Shown: positions 32,874-41,217 of the stretch, one piece after another
Numbering within the stretch: the first letter of the stretch is position 1
Layout: every line of letters begins with the position of its first letter
Source of the DNA: Chloroflexales bacterium ZM16-3
GTDB lineage: Bacteria; Chloroflexota; Chloroflexia; Chloroflexales; Chloroflexaceae
DNA: 64,000 bases
Assembly: GCA_004138175.2 (NCBI GenBank)
Contig: RYFE02000004.1
Location: 124,001-188,000, forward strand
Direction: 5' to 3'
Made by a program: the position numbers and the translations under genes
The notes under the pieces: generated by a model
The model's database searches: none
What the model was told of the DNA's origin: nothing
The model's input: only the letters and a program-made list of their open reading frames with translations

Positions 32874-33944
32874 TCAGTCCTCGGGCTCCCAGCCCTGCTG
32901 CTGGGCCAGGTCGCGCAGGCCGCGGGCCAGGCTCTCCAGCTGCTTGAGCAGCAGGCGCAGCTTGAAGGGCGCCCCCTCATCCGACTTCACCCACTTCACC
33001 AGATCCCCCTCGGCGTAGGCTCGCGAGATGCGGTCTGTCTCATCGACCATCTGGTCGAGCGAGCGGATGCGGAAGACGCGGGCTTTGTTCTTCGGCTGGT
33101 TCTCAACCGTCTCTTCCTCGACCCGCAGGAATCCATCATTCTCAGCGTCACCCTCATCGTCATCCCAGAGCCCGGCGTCGCTCTCTTCGCGGTCCACCAT
33201 CGACACGCTAGTCTTGCCCATGGGGCCACCGGCGAGGCCGATCTCGGGGCCGGATGCTTGGGTGCGCAGCTGCTCGCCCTGCTCCAGCGCCTGGAGGGCC
33301 GTCTCCAGGGTCAGGTTCGGGTTCGCGGCGAAGTAGGCCACCAGCTTGCTCAGCTCGGCGGCGGACATGCCCTCGTCCACGGCGAACCTGGCCAGCTCGC
33401 GCTGTGTCTTCGGGCTGGGCACGCGGCGCAGGTGCTGGGCCTGGGTGACATTCAGCTCGCCGCGGCGGATCATCTGCTGGACATCGTCGGGCAGGTCGAG
33501 CAGGCCGAGGTAGCGCCGCACGGTGCGGCCAGAGAACCCGACCGCCTCGCCGACGGACTCATCGAGCTCGCTCTCGGGGAGCTTGCCGCGCTCCTCGACG
33601 ATCCGCGCGCGCAGGCGGGCGTAGGCCCGGGCCTGCTCGACATCGTTCAGATCCTGGCGCTGCACGTTCTCGATCAGCTGGCGCAGCAGCAGGTCGGGGT
33701 CGTCGGTGTCGAGCACGATGCAGGGCACCCGCTCAAGGCCGAGCTGCATCGCCGCCGCCAGACGTCGCCCGCCGTAGATCACCCGGTAGCGCTCGCCGCC
33801 CGAGTCTACGACGCCGAGGGGCTGGAGCAGCCCGCGCTCGGCGATCGTCGCCGCCAGGCCGGCGACATCCCCGGTATCCTCACGCACTCCGTCCGGGTCA
33901 GCATCAAGCTGGCGCGGATCTAGATAGAGCAGCCGCATAGACAT
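32874..33944 (-). CDS. ParB/Spo0J-like DNA-binding protein
   Basis: A 356-residue protein. The N-terminal ParB/sulfiredoxin-like domain has GLAATIAERGLLQPLGVV, RYRVIYGGRRLAAAMQLG (the GERR-like CTP-binding motif appears as GGRR) and LIENVQRQDLNDVEQA. A helix-turn-helix follows (EAVGFSGRTVRRYLGLLDLP), then MIRRGELNVTQAQHL. The C-terminal about 150 residues are acidic and unlike the usual ParB dimer domain. No parA is next to it, so it may be an orphan regulator. GAGGAG precedes the ATG at 33944. Confidence 0.85.
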   Translation of the reverse strand: MSMRLLYLDPRQLDADPDGVREDTGDVAGLAATIAERGLLQPLGVVDSGGERYRVIYGGRRLAAAMQLGLERVPCIVLDTDDPDLLLRQLIENVQRQDLNDVEQARAYARLRARIVEERGKLPESELDESVGEAVGFSGRTVRRYLGLLDLPDDVQQMIRRGELNVTQAQHLRRVPSPKTQRELARFAVDEGMSAAELSKLVAYFAANPNLTLETALQALEQGEQLRTQASGPEIGLAGGPMGKTSVSMVDREESDAGLWDDDEGDAENDGFLRVEEETVENQPKNKARVFRIRSLDQMVDETDRISRAYAEGDLVKWVKSDEGAPFKLRLLLKQLESLARGLRDLAQQQGWEPED

Positions 33945-34011
33945 AGCAGAGAACTCCTCAGAATGAAACATTTGTTTGTAGAGTATAGCAGAATTTGCCT
34001 GATCCGGCAAA

Positions 34012-34043
34012 GTGTAGGGGTGCATCGCGATGCGCCCCTACAC
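34012..34043. terminator. GTAGGGG-type palindrome overlapping lipid-kinase stop
   Basis: gtgtaggggtgcatcg pairs with cgatgcgcccctacac (one G-T mismatch). The CTA at 34038-34040 inside it is the TAG stop of the lipid kinase. Confidence 0.6.
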
Positions 34044-34958
34044 AACCAAGTTTATCGCCCCCGGCACGACCTCGACTCTCACCCGAGTGGCGTTCGTCGC
34101 CACCACCTCACCGTCGGTGGCGACGGGGATGCCGTTCTGGCAGAGCACCTCGATGCTGCGGGCGCGGCCCATCGTCACCTCGCGGAGGGTGGTGTGGCTA
34201 CCCTCCATGAGCTTGGGCAGGTAGCGGATGATCTGGTCGAGGCGTAGCTTCTCAACGATGCAGAGGTCGAGCAGGCCATCATCGATCAGGGCGTCGGGCG
34301 TCATCAGGAAGCCGCCGCCCTGGCTGCGCCCGCTGGCCACGCTGGCGAAGAGCAGCCGCTTACGCACCTCATAGTCATCGAAGCGGACGGTCATCACATT
34401 GGCCTTGTACGAGCCCAGGGCGCGGATGATCGCCATAAGGTAGACGGCGAAGCCCTTGAGCCCGGTGAGCTTCAGGCTCTCGACGGCCACCTGGGCGTCG
34501 AGTCCCATGCCCAGCCCGTTGATGAAGTGGCGGCGCTCCTCGCCCGCCGGCGACTCGATGGTGATTTTGCCGAGGTCGATGGGGCGGGTGCGCCCGGCGG
34601 CCAGGCGTCGCGCGGCCCCGGACAGGTCATTCGGCGCGAACCCGTCGAGCACCTTGACGAAGTCGCTGCCGGTGCCGAGGGGCACAATGCCGAGGGCGGC
34701 CTCGCGGCCGAGGTGCTCGCGCCCGCCGACCAGCCCGTTCACCACCTCGTTGATCGTGCCGTCGCCGCCCACGGCCGCCACGCACTCGTAGCCGCGCTCC
34801 ATAGCCTGGTAGGTCAGCTCGGTGGCCCCGCCGCGGGCGTGGGTCTCCACCATATCGAAGACCACGCCGGCGGCGCGCAGGGCGGTCTCAAGCTCAGGGC
34901 GGCGCTGGCCGGCCGTGCCCCGCCCGGCCCATGGGTTGAGGATGACACAGGTTTTCAT
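34038..34958 (-). CDS. Diacylglycerol/lipid kinase family protein (YegS/DgkB-like)
   Basis: A 306-residue ATP-dependent lipid kinase. ILNPWAGRGTAG at the start and AAVGGDGTINEVVNGLVG hold the G-G-D-G-T nucleotide motif. GIVPLGTGSDFVKVLDG is the second glycine block, and LAGG-type and DDGLLDLCIVEKL segments near the C-terminus complete the family pattern. It probably phosphorylates diacylglycerol or a related lipid at the membrane. It lies nine bases after trpB in the same direction, so it may share a transcript. Confidence 0.9.
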   Translation of the reverse strand: MKTCVILNPWAGRGTAGQRRPELETALRAAGVVFDMVETHARGGATELTYQAMERGYECVAAVGGDGTINEVVNGLVGGREHLGREAALGIVPLGTGSDFVKVLDGFAPNDLSGAARRLAAGRTRPIDLGKITIESPAGEERRHFINGLGMGLDAQVAVESLKLTGLKGFAVYLMAIIRALGSYKANVMTVRFDDYEVRKRLLFASVASGRSQGGGFLMTPDALIDDGLLDLCIVEKLRLDQIIRYLPKLMEGSHTTLREVTMGRARSIEVLCQNGIPVATDGEVVATNATRVRVEVVPGAINLVV

Positions 34959-34967
34959 GCTGGCCTC

Positions 34968-36164
34968 TCAGATCCCCATCCCCAGCGCCTCGGCCGCCGT
35001 GAAGATGTCCTTGTCGCCGCGCCCCGAGAGGTTCACCAGGATGATCTGGTCGGGCCGCATGGTTGGGGCCAGCTTGATCACCTCGGCGATGGCGTGGGCG
35101 CTCTCTAGGGCCGGGATGATCCCCTCGCTGCGCGAGAGGGTCTCGAAGGCGTCGAGCGCCTCCTCGTCGTCGGCAGAGGTGTAGACGGCGCGGCCGGTGT
35201 CGTGGAGCCATGCGTGCTCGGGGCCGACGCTGGCGTAGTCGAGTCCGGCCGAGATCGAGTGGGTCAGCGCGATCTGGCCGTCCTCGTCCTGGAGCACGTA
35301 CGAGTAGGTGCCCTGGAGCACGCCGGGGCTGGCCGCGAAGAAGCGCGCCGCGTGGTCGCCGAGCTTCGCCCCGCGCCCGCCGGCCTCCACGCCGCGCAGG
35401 GCCACGCCCGCATCATCCAGGAAGGGGTGGAAGATGCCGATCGCGTTGGACCCGCCGCCCACGCAGGCCACCACCACATCGGGCAGGCGGCCCACCTGCG
35501 CAAGTATCTGGGCGCGGGCCTCCTGGCCGATCACGCGCTGGAAGTCGCGCACCATCGTCGGGTAGGGGTGCGGGCCGAGGGCCGAGCCGAGCAGGTAGTA
35601 GCTCTCCGGGTTGGTCACCCAGTCGCGCATGGCCTCGTTGATCGCGTCCTTGAGCGTGCGCGATCCGCTCTCCACGCCGCGCACCTCGGCACCGAGCAGC
35701 TTCATGCGGAAGACATTTGGCCGCTGGCGGGCCATGTCCTCGACGCCCATGTAGACCACGCACTCCATGCCGAGCAGGGCGCAGACGGTGGCGGAGGCCA
35801 CGCCGTGCTGGCCGGCCCCCGTCTCGGCGATGATCCGGGTCTTGCCCATGCGCTTCGCCAGCAGCCCCTGGCCGAGGGCGTTGTTGATCTTGTGTGCCCC
35901 CGTGTGGGCCAGATCCTCGCGCTTGAGGTAGACCTGTGCTCCGCCGAGCTGCTGGCTGAGTCGCCGGGCGTGGGTTAGGGCCGTCGGCCGACCGGTGTAG
36001 GTGCGCTGGAGCTCATCAAGCTCAGCCCAGAAGGCCGGGTCGGCCTTGGCCTCGGCGTAGGCGAGATCCAGGGCCGCCACCGCCGGCATGAGTGTCTCGG
36101 GCACGTAGCGCCCGCCGTAGGGGCCGAAGCGGCCAGCTGTTGGTGTCGTCTCAATAGTAGACAT
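34968..36164 (-). CDS. trpB: Tryptophan synthase beta subunit
   Basis: A 398-residue PLP enzyme that makes L-tryptophan from indole and serine. [17 protein letters not shown] at the N-terminus, the PLP lysine in [34 protein letters not shown]-type phosphate loop ([17 protein letters not shown]) and [15 protein letters not shown] are all intact; this is the TrpB1 type that pairs with TrpA. trpA is not in view. trpF lies about 2 kb upstream in the same direction, separated by a metallophosphoesterase and a small gene. Confidence 0.97.
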   Translation of the reverse strand: MSTIETTPTAGRFGPYGGRYVPETLMPAVAALDLAYAEAKADPAFWAELDELQRTYTGRPTALTHARRLSQQLGGAQVYLKREDLAHTGAHKINNALGQGLLAKRMGKTRIIAETGAGQHGVASATVCALLGMECVVYMGVEDMARQRPNVFRMKLLGAEVRGVESGSRTLKDAINEAMRDWVTNPESYYLLGSALGPHPYPTMVRDFQRVIGQEARAQILAQVGRLPDVVVACVGGGSNAIGIFHPFLDDAGVALRGVEAGGRGAKLGDHAARFFAASPGVLQGTYSYVLQDEDGQIALTHSISAGLDYASVGPEHAWLHDTGRAVYTSADDEEALDAFETLSRSEGIIPALESAHAIAEVIKLAPTMRPDQIILVNLSGRGDKDIFTAAEALGMGI

Positions 36165-36178
36165 AATAGCGCTTTCTC

Positions 36179-36424
36179 AGCTGGGGCTGTGCCCCAGATC
36201 CCGTGTATTGTTGAGCTTGGGCGGCAAAGCCGCCCAAGCTCAACAATACATAATACGCAGTACCGCAAAAGGAACGCTGTGGTATTTACTTGTCATTCTG
36301 AGCGAAGCGAAGAATCCCGGCCGGGACCCTTCGCTTCGCTCAGGGTGACAGCGTTCTTTTTGCTCTACTGCCATAATACTGTGGGGGCGGCGAAGCCGCC
36401 CCCACACCCCCACCGTGAGGTTTG
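36179..36424. repeat. Composite palindromic repeat interrupted by a MITE, copy 2
   Basis: The same design as 3355-3610: a ggggct..gcccc hairpin, a long gttgagcttgggcgg / ccgcccaagctcaac hairpin, the MITE, then gggggcggcgaagccgcccccac and ccaccgtgaggt. It fills the spacer between trpB and the small Trm112-like gene. Confidence 0.7.
36257..36371. mobile_element. MITE copy 3, 115 bp, 8-bp target duplication
   Basis: Ends GCAGTA and TACTGC with the inner repeat GAACGCTGT. Perfect direct repeats cataatac at 36249-36256 and 36372-36379. Confidence 0.85.
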
Positions 36425-36444
36425 TATTACCTGTTGCCTGAGAG

Positions 36445-36780
36445 CTACTTCTGGATCAGGCTCTCGTCCTTATGCTTCTCGCCCTCTTCGAGCAGCATGA
36501 TCGGGATGCCGTCCTCGACCGGGTAGCGGAAGCCGTTGCGGCGGTTCACCAGCCACTCCTTGCCCTCGCCGTCGGTTAGCAGCTCAATCGGCCCCTTGTC
36601 GGCCGGGTCGGCCAGGATGCTCAGCAGCTCGGCACTGATGCTGCGCTTCTGGCTGCTCGCGCCCGCCGCCGGGGCTAGGTCGAACACGCTATCCTCGCGG
36701 TACTGGCGCAGCGCGCGGAAGACCATAACCCCGACGCCGATAACGGCAGCGATACCGATGATACGAAGCAGATTCTTCAT
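36445..36780 (-). CDS. Small membrane-anchored protein with Trm112-like domain
   Basis: A 111-residue protein. One N-terminal membrane helix (LLRIIGIAAVIGVGVMVFRA) is followed by a linker and a Trm112/UPF0434-like domain: LLSILADPADKGPIELL, WLVNRRNGFRYPVEDGIPIM. The usual zinc cysteines are absent. In known Trm112 proteins this fold supports methyltransferases; here an anchor role is a guess. AGGAGG precedes the ATG at 36780. Confidence 0.65.
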   Translation of the reverse strand: MKNLLRIIGIAAVIGVGVMVFRALRQYREDSVFDLAPAAGASSQKRSISAELLSILADPADKGPIELLTDGEGKEWLVNRRNGFRYPVEDGIPIMLLEEGEKHKDESLIQK

Positions 36781-36849
36781 AGGTTCCTCCTGATAGTGTG
36801 GCTTGCCGATCCACCCCAGGGCCGTTGCGGCTCGTCCGGGGCGCTGCAA

Positions 36850-38286
36850 CTATTGTAACCGAATTTTCCTGCGGCGGCGCTCCAATTTGTGGCCCTCCTG
36901 CCATGGCTGCGGCGGCTCGTCGGCGTCGATCCAGACGAGCAAGTTGCCCTCGGGTGCGTCCCCCTCGGGGTAGCGGATCTCCAGGAAGGGAAGCTTCTGC
37001 TCCTGGCGCAGCATGGTGGCCACATCGTAGATGATCTCGGTCCAGGTGCCGGTGTTGATGTAGGTCTGCCCCTCGCCGAGGGGGACGACGCGGGCCAGGT
37101 GGGTGTGCCCGCAGACAAACAGCCGGTCGGCGCGATGCTCGGGCTGGCGGGCTATCTTGCGCATCTCGCGGGCGTAGCGGTCGTTGAAGGCGCGCACCTC
37201 GCGGCTGATCTGGCGGGCGGCCTCGCTCTGCACCTGGTCGATCACCTGGTCGGGCGGGGGCAGCCCGCCTGCCACCTCGCTTACCTGGCGGGACAGCAGG
37301 CGCTGGCGGGCCACGCGCTGGCGGCGTATGCTGGCCACCCACGCCCACAGCCCCAGAAAGAGCGGCGCGCTGAGCATGCCGCCCGGCCCGCGCCCGGTGA
37401 TCGGCATCTGGTGTGGGGTGGGCCAGGCTACCACCTGCATAAAGCCGGTCAGCCCGCGTAGGAAGAAGCGCCGCGAGGCGGCGTTGCGCAGCCTCGGTAG
37501 GGCCACCAGGTACCAGAAGAATGCCGAGGTTGGCTTGACGTTGTCGAGCAGCGGGGCGATCTGGAGGGTGTCGTCCTCCAGATCGTTGATCACCTCCTTG
37601 ACGAGCTGGGTGCCGCGCACCACCTCGAAGGGCTCGCTGATCCCGTCGAAGTTGACGAAGCGGTTCCAGCCATCGAACTGGTTGCCGTGGACAAGGTAGA
37701 CCCCGCCGCCGTGGTAGTTCACCCCGAAGCGGATCTTCGGGTCGCCCAGGCTCAGGCCGACGGCGGCGGCCAGCCGGGCCTTGGCCGCCGGGTAGTGCAG
37801 CTCGAAGTCGTGGTTGCCGATCAGCACCGTGATCTGGCTGCCGGGGCGTGCGGCGAAGCGGGCCAGAGCCGCGAAGACCAGGGGGTGGGCGGCGATCACG
37901 GCGGCGATCCGGCGCTCGGCGGCCTCCTCCGAGTAGTCGTCATCATCGATGTCGGGCAGGCGCACCTGGAGGAACTCGACCGTGTCTCCGGCCAGGATCA
38001 GGTCGGTGGGCTCCTCGCCACAGACATAGCTGTCTACGAACATGGCGAAGGCATGGTCATCGTCGAAGTCGTCAAGGCGATCCCCTCCGCCGAGGTGCAG
38101 GTCGCTGACGATGATCCGTCGCTGGCGCGGGGCGATCTGCTCCGGGCCAATCGGCGGGGTGCTGTAGGGCGTGGGGGTGAGGGTGACGCGGCGCAGCTGG
38201 AGGAAGGCCCAGCGGGCCAGGAACGCGCCTCCGACGAAGCCGACCGCTGCGCCGAGCTTGGCCAGTATCGGGCGCGCCCACCTCAT
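36850..38286 (-). CDS. Membrane-anchored calcineurin-like metallophosphoesterase
   Basis: A 478-residue protein. A short N-terminal hydrophobic stretch (LGAAVGFVGGAFLARWAFL) precedes the phosphoesterase motifs IVSDLHLGGGD, ILAGDTVEFLQ, IGNHDFELHY, LVHGNQFDGWN and CGHTHLARVV, which form the dinuclear metal site. The first domain is interrupted by a helical region with a further hydrophobic segment (MLSAPLFLGLWAWVASI). The substrate is not evident; UDP-diacylglucosamine hydrolase-like enzymes are one possibility. It overlaps trpF by four bases. Confidence 0.85.
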   Translation of the reverse strand: MRWARPILAKLGAAVGFVGGAFLARWAFLQLRRVTLTPTPYSTPPIGPEQIAPRQRRIIVSDLHLGGGDRLDDFDDDHAFAMFVDSYVCGEEPTDLILAGDTVEFLQVRLPDIDDDDYSEEAAERRIAAVIAAHPLVFAALARFAARPGSQITVLIGNHDFELHYPAAKARLAAAVGLSLGDPKIRFGVNYHGGGVYLVHGNQFDGWNRFVNFDGISEPFEVVRGTQLVKEVINDLEDDTLQIAPLLDNVKPTSAFFWYLVALPRLRNAASRRFFLRGLTGFMQVVAWPTPHQMPITGRGPGGMLSAPLFLGLWAWVASIRRQRVARQRLLSRQVSEVAGGLPPPDQVIDQVQSEAARQISREVRAFNDRYAREMRKIARQPEHRADRLFVCGHTHLARVVPLGEGQTYINTGTWTEIIYDVATMLRQEQKLPFLEIRYPEGDAPEGNLLVWIDADEPPQPWQEGHKLERRRRKIRLQ

Positions 38287-38903
38287 AGCCGTGTCGCCCC
38301 GCGCGCGGCGGCGATAAAGGCGCGGATCTTCGCCTCGCTTTTCACCCCGTCCTCTTCGACTCCGCTGCTCACGTCCACGCCCCAGGGCTGCACCTGGATG
38401 ATCGCCTCGGCCACGTTTGACTGGTCGAGCCCGCCTGCCAGCATCAGCGGTGCCCGCCGGGCCAGCTCAGCCGCCCGTGACCAGTCGGCGCGGGCGCCGG
38501 TGCCGCCGTAGGCACCCGCCACGTGGGCGTCGACGAGTAGACGCACTCCTGCCTCGGCCCAGGCAGCCTCGCGCGCTGAGCCGTCCATGCGAATCGATTT
38601 GAGGATTGGCCGGCTCAGCCCTGTAGCATCGGCCAGCGTCTCATCGCCGCTGAGCTGCACGAGATCCAGCCCCACAGAATCGGCCACGGCGTTGATCTTA
38701 GCCGCCGACGTGTTGACGAATAGGCCGACGATCTGCGGGTGTGGCGGGGCGAGGGTGCGGATCGCGGCGGTAATCGTGGCGGCCTGCTCTACGTCCACCT
38801 GACGTCGGCTCGACGCAAAGACCAAACCGACCATGTCAGCGCCCGCATCAGTGGCCACAAGGGCGTGCTCGACTGTGCGCAGGCCACAGATTTTGATGAT
38901 CAT
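38283..38903 (-). CDS. trpF: Phosphoribosylanthranilate isomerase
   Basis: A 206-residue TIM-barrel enzyme of tryptophan synthesis. IIKICGLRTVEHALVATDAG with the catalytic cysteine, GLVFASSRRQV, LVQLSGDETL (L-H-G in most, here L-S-G), and MLAGGLDQSNVAEAI with GVDVSSGVEEDGVK, which bind phosphate and the catalytic aspartate. The start ATG at 38903 gives the standard length. The longer frame passes into a 7-bp repeat array. It overlaps the metallophosphoesterase start. Confidence 0.95.
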   Translation of the reverse strand: MIIKICGLRTVEHALVATDAGADMVGLVFASSRRQVDVEQAATITAAIRTLAPPHPQIVGLFVNTSAAKINAVADSVGLDLVQLSGDETLADATGLSRPILKSIRMDGSAREAAWAEAGVRLLVDAHVAGAYGGTGARADWSRAAELARRAPLMLAGGLDQSNVAEAIIQVQPWGVDVSSGVEEDGVKSEAKIRAFIAAARGATRL

Positions 38904-38963
38904 AGGGGACAGAAAACAGGGGACAGGGCGGCATCCCAATGCCTGTCCCCTGTCCCCTGTTCC
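38904..38963. repeat. Inverted heptamer arrays upstream of trpF
   Basis: aggggac, agaaaac, aggggac (38904-38924) face ctgtccc, ctgtccc, ctgttcc (38943-38963). The array begins one base upstream of the trpF ATG, and its other end is five bases from the NYN gene stop. Confidence 0.85.
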
Positions 38964-38968
38964 CTCGT

Positions 38969-40738
38969 TTACGCTTCAGTCTTCAGCGCGTAGTAGATCC
39001 GCTTGCCCTTGCCGCTGCGCTCAAGTAGCTCGCTGTTAATGGCCTGCTTCACCATCGTGCGCAGCTGCTCGTTAGTGCGGGTCAGGCTCTGGTCCTTCCG
39101 GCGGCCGCGGAGCGCGTCGAAGATCTGCTGGAACGATACAGGCTTGCTGAAGCCGTGCATCATCTCGCGGAAGACGCCCCACTCCTCATCGCTGAAGTCG
39201 ATCTCAATCAGCACTGGCTCATCGGTCTCGTCGTCCGGCTCCTCGGCGACGGGCTCGGTGACGGGCTCAGGCTCGGCGACGGGCTCGGGCTCGGCGACGG
39301 GCTCAGGCTCGGCGATGGGCTCGGGCTCGGCGACGGGCTCGGGCTCGGCGACGGGCTCGGGCTCGACGACGGGCTCGGGCTCCAGCTCTACTGCTATCGC
39401 ATCAAGCAGCTCATCAACCAGCACATCGGCAGGCATACCGGCAGATGCCAGATCGTCATCCGTCTGCTCGTCGGTGATCATCTCGATCGCGGCGATCTCC
39501 TCAAGGGCGTCGAGGGCGCGCAGCTCATCCATATAGGCGACTGGGTCGCCCAGCGAGGGCTCATCATCAAGGATCGGCGGCGTCAGCTCAAGGTCGAGCT
39601 CCTCATCAGCATGTCCATTGAGCGCCGTCGCATCAGCGGCAGATCCGCCTCCCTGGCCGCGTCGCGAGCGGCGGCGGCGGCGGCGGCCAGTGGCCGCCGC
39701 TCCAGCGGCCTCGGCAGCTGCCGCCGTCTCGGCCTTTGTTGGCTCCTTGCGACTATTCGACTGGACGGGGACATCCGCCACGGGCTCTACGGCAGCATCA
39801 TCCGTCAGGGCGGCGGCAAACTGCGAGAGCTTCAGGGCGTCTTCGCCGGGCAGGAAGACCTCGTTCACCGTGCCGTTGGTGAAGATCTGCACCTTGCCGC
39901 GTTTCTCGGCGTCCATCACAAAGTCCTTGAACTTGACAAAGGGCCGTCCGTTCAAGTCCTTGTAGCGGCTCTCTTTAAAGTCGCCACCCATAAGCTCTTT
40001 CATCACCAGCTTGATCGAGCCGAGGGTAGAGACATAGCCGCGCTTCCGCACCAGGTGGATCGCCTCGACGAGCACTGTGTAGATATCCGGCTCGGCGGGG
40101 GCGGCCGGGGCGACGTGGACAGCGGGGGGCGGCGGGGCGATCGGAGCCGCTGGCTCGTAGACCACCTCGACGCCGCGATTCAGCTCAGTGGCACGGTTGG
40201 CTATCGCCGTGGCGGCTGCCGAGCCGCCTGGCTGCCTGCCAATCAGCTGCTCGTAGAAGACGAACTCATCGGCGCTCTGGGCCAGGTGGGTGCTGGCGGC
40301 CCCGCCGATGCCGATAATATAGACCTCTTTGCCCTGCTGGCGGATCGAGTTGACCAGCGGGATGAAGTCGCGGTCGCCCGTCACCAGCACAAACTTCGAG
40401 ATATTCGTGTTGGTAAAGAGAGTCTTCATCGCATCGATACAGAGGTTCATATCGACGCTGTTCTTAATCGCCCGGCCGGTGCGGCCCAGATCCTTATCGT
40501 AGTAGTAGGTTGCTACATAGATCGGCTCGATGGCGTTGGCGTAGAGGGCGCTCGTCACACGTGGGTAGCGATACCAGTCGGCGTAGGCGCGGGAGATCAC
40601 CACGCGGCCAAGGTCGCCACAGCGGTCCATGATCGCTTCGAAGTTCGGGTTTGCGTTCAGCTTATCGCGCACGCTCACATACACGTTCTCGAAGTCGATG
40701 AAGACCGCGACATCAGGTCGCCTGTTTTCGTACGACAT
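38969..40738 (-). CDS. NYN-domain (LabA-like) RNase with LOTUS/OST-HTH domain
   Basis: A 589-residue protein. Residues 1-155 form a NYN/PIN-like nuclease domain: [26 protein letters not shown] and [18 protein letters not shown], with the acidic metal residues intact. About 230-310 is a LOTUS/OST-HTH RNA-binding domain ([20 protein letters not shown]). A basic run ([12 protein letters not shown]), then about eight E-P-E-P-V-A units (18-bp DNA period, 39240-39390), then a C-terminal winged-helix-like part ([21 protein letters not shown]). It is probably an RNA-processing or -binding factor. The region upstream has a 400-bp gap. Confidence 0.85.
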   Translation of the reverse strand: MSYENRRPDVAVFIDFENVYVSVRDKLNANPNFEAIMDRCGDLGRVVISRAYADWYRYPRVTSALYANAIEPIYVATYYYDKDLGRTGRAIKNSVDMNLCIDAMKTLFTNTNISKFVLVTGDRDFIPLVNSIRQQGKEVYIIGIGGAASTHLAQSADEFVFYEQLIGRQPGGSAAATAIANRATELNRGVEVVYEPAAPIAPPPPAVHVAPAAPAEPDIYTVLVEAIHLVRKRGYVSTLGSIKLVMKELMGGDFKESRYKDLNGRPFVKFKDFVMDAEKRGKVQIFTNGTVNEVFLPGEDALKLSQFAAALTDDAAVEPVADVPVQSNSRKEPTKAETAAAAEAAGAAATGRRRRRRSRRGQGGGSAADATALNGHADEELDLELTPPILDDEPSLGDPVAYMDELRALDALEEIAAIEMITDEQTDDDLASAGMPADVLVDELLDAIAVELEPEPVVEPEPVAEPEPVAEPEPIAEPEPVAEPEPVAEPEPVTEPVAEEPDDETDEPVLIEIDFSDEEWGVFREMMHGFSKPVSFQQIFDALRGRRKDQSLTRTNEQLRTMVKQAINSELLERSGKGKRIYYALKTEA

Positions 40739-41152
40739 TGCTAGTGCGTTTTACTCCTGTGGGTTGGTGTCGGGAGAGGTGGGCGCGAGAAATGCTTCGG
40801 GGCCAGCCCTGAACAACATGTGCCCGTGGTCGTGGGGCGCGCGATAGGGGAGAGGAACCGTATCGCACAGGTGGGGAGAACCGATCCGGTCGGCGGATGA
40901 CTACATGAGCGATCTCATCGGCGGCCAATCATTGCCGCCAGTCGTCACGCCGGAGTGAGGGACAGATTCGTATCACCAGTGACCAGGGCTATGCTGCGGG
41001 GCACAGCACCGGGAAATTTCCCTGGACTACCTCAGATGGCTAATCATCGAGAAAACCGTCGCGTATCCCAGCGACACACTGTGAGGGTTGAACCCTTGTG
41101 CCGCCGCTTACATCGCTACTATAGCATTCGTGCGCCGTTGATGCAACCATTG
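40739..41152 (-). other. Long leader of the NYN-LOTUS gene
   Basis: The 414 bases before the NYN gene hold no reading frame of note. On the minus strand TGCTATAGT (41119-41127) could be an extended -10, giving a leader of nearly 380 bases. It contains a hairpin acacactgtgagggtt / aacccttgtg near 41081-41100 and several other small stems. AGGAG lies far (about 15 bases) from the ATG. Confidence 0.4.
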
Positions 41153-41154
41153 TA

Positions 41155-41214
41155 GATTGCAAATTGCAGATTGTAGATGGGCGACCTGCAATCTGCAATC
41201 TACAATCTGCAACT
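41155..41214. repeat. Inverted heptamer arrays (gattgca / gcaatct)
   Basis: gattgca, aattgca, gattgta (41155-41175) face gcaatct, gcaatct, acaatct, gcaactc-type words (41188-41214). The array ends four bases from the glycosyltransferase stop codon. Confidence 0.9.
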
Positions 41215-41217
41215 CAG

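Noticed and set aside
39155-40744. A 529-codon plus-strand open frame opposite the NYN-LOTUS gene
   Set aside because: Its sequence is L/G/D-rich repeats made by the E-P-E-P-V-A DNA repeat; the opposite strand has the NYN and LOTUS motifs.
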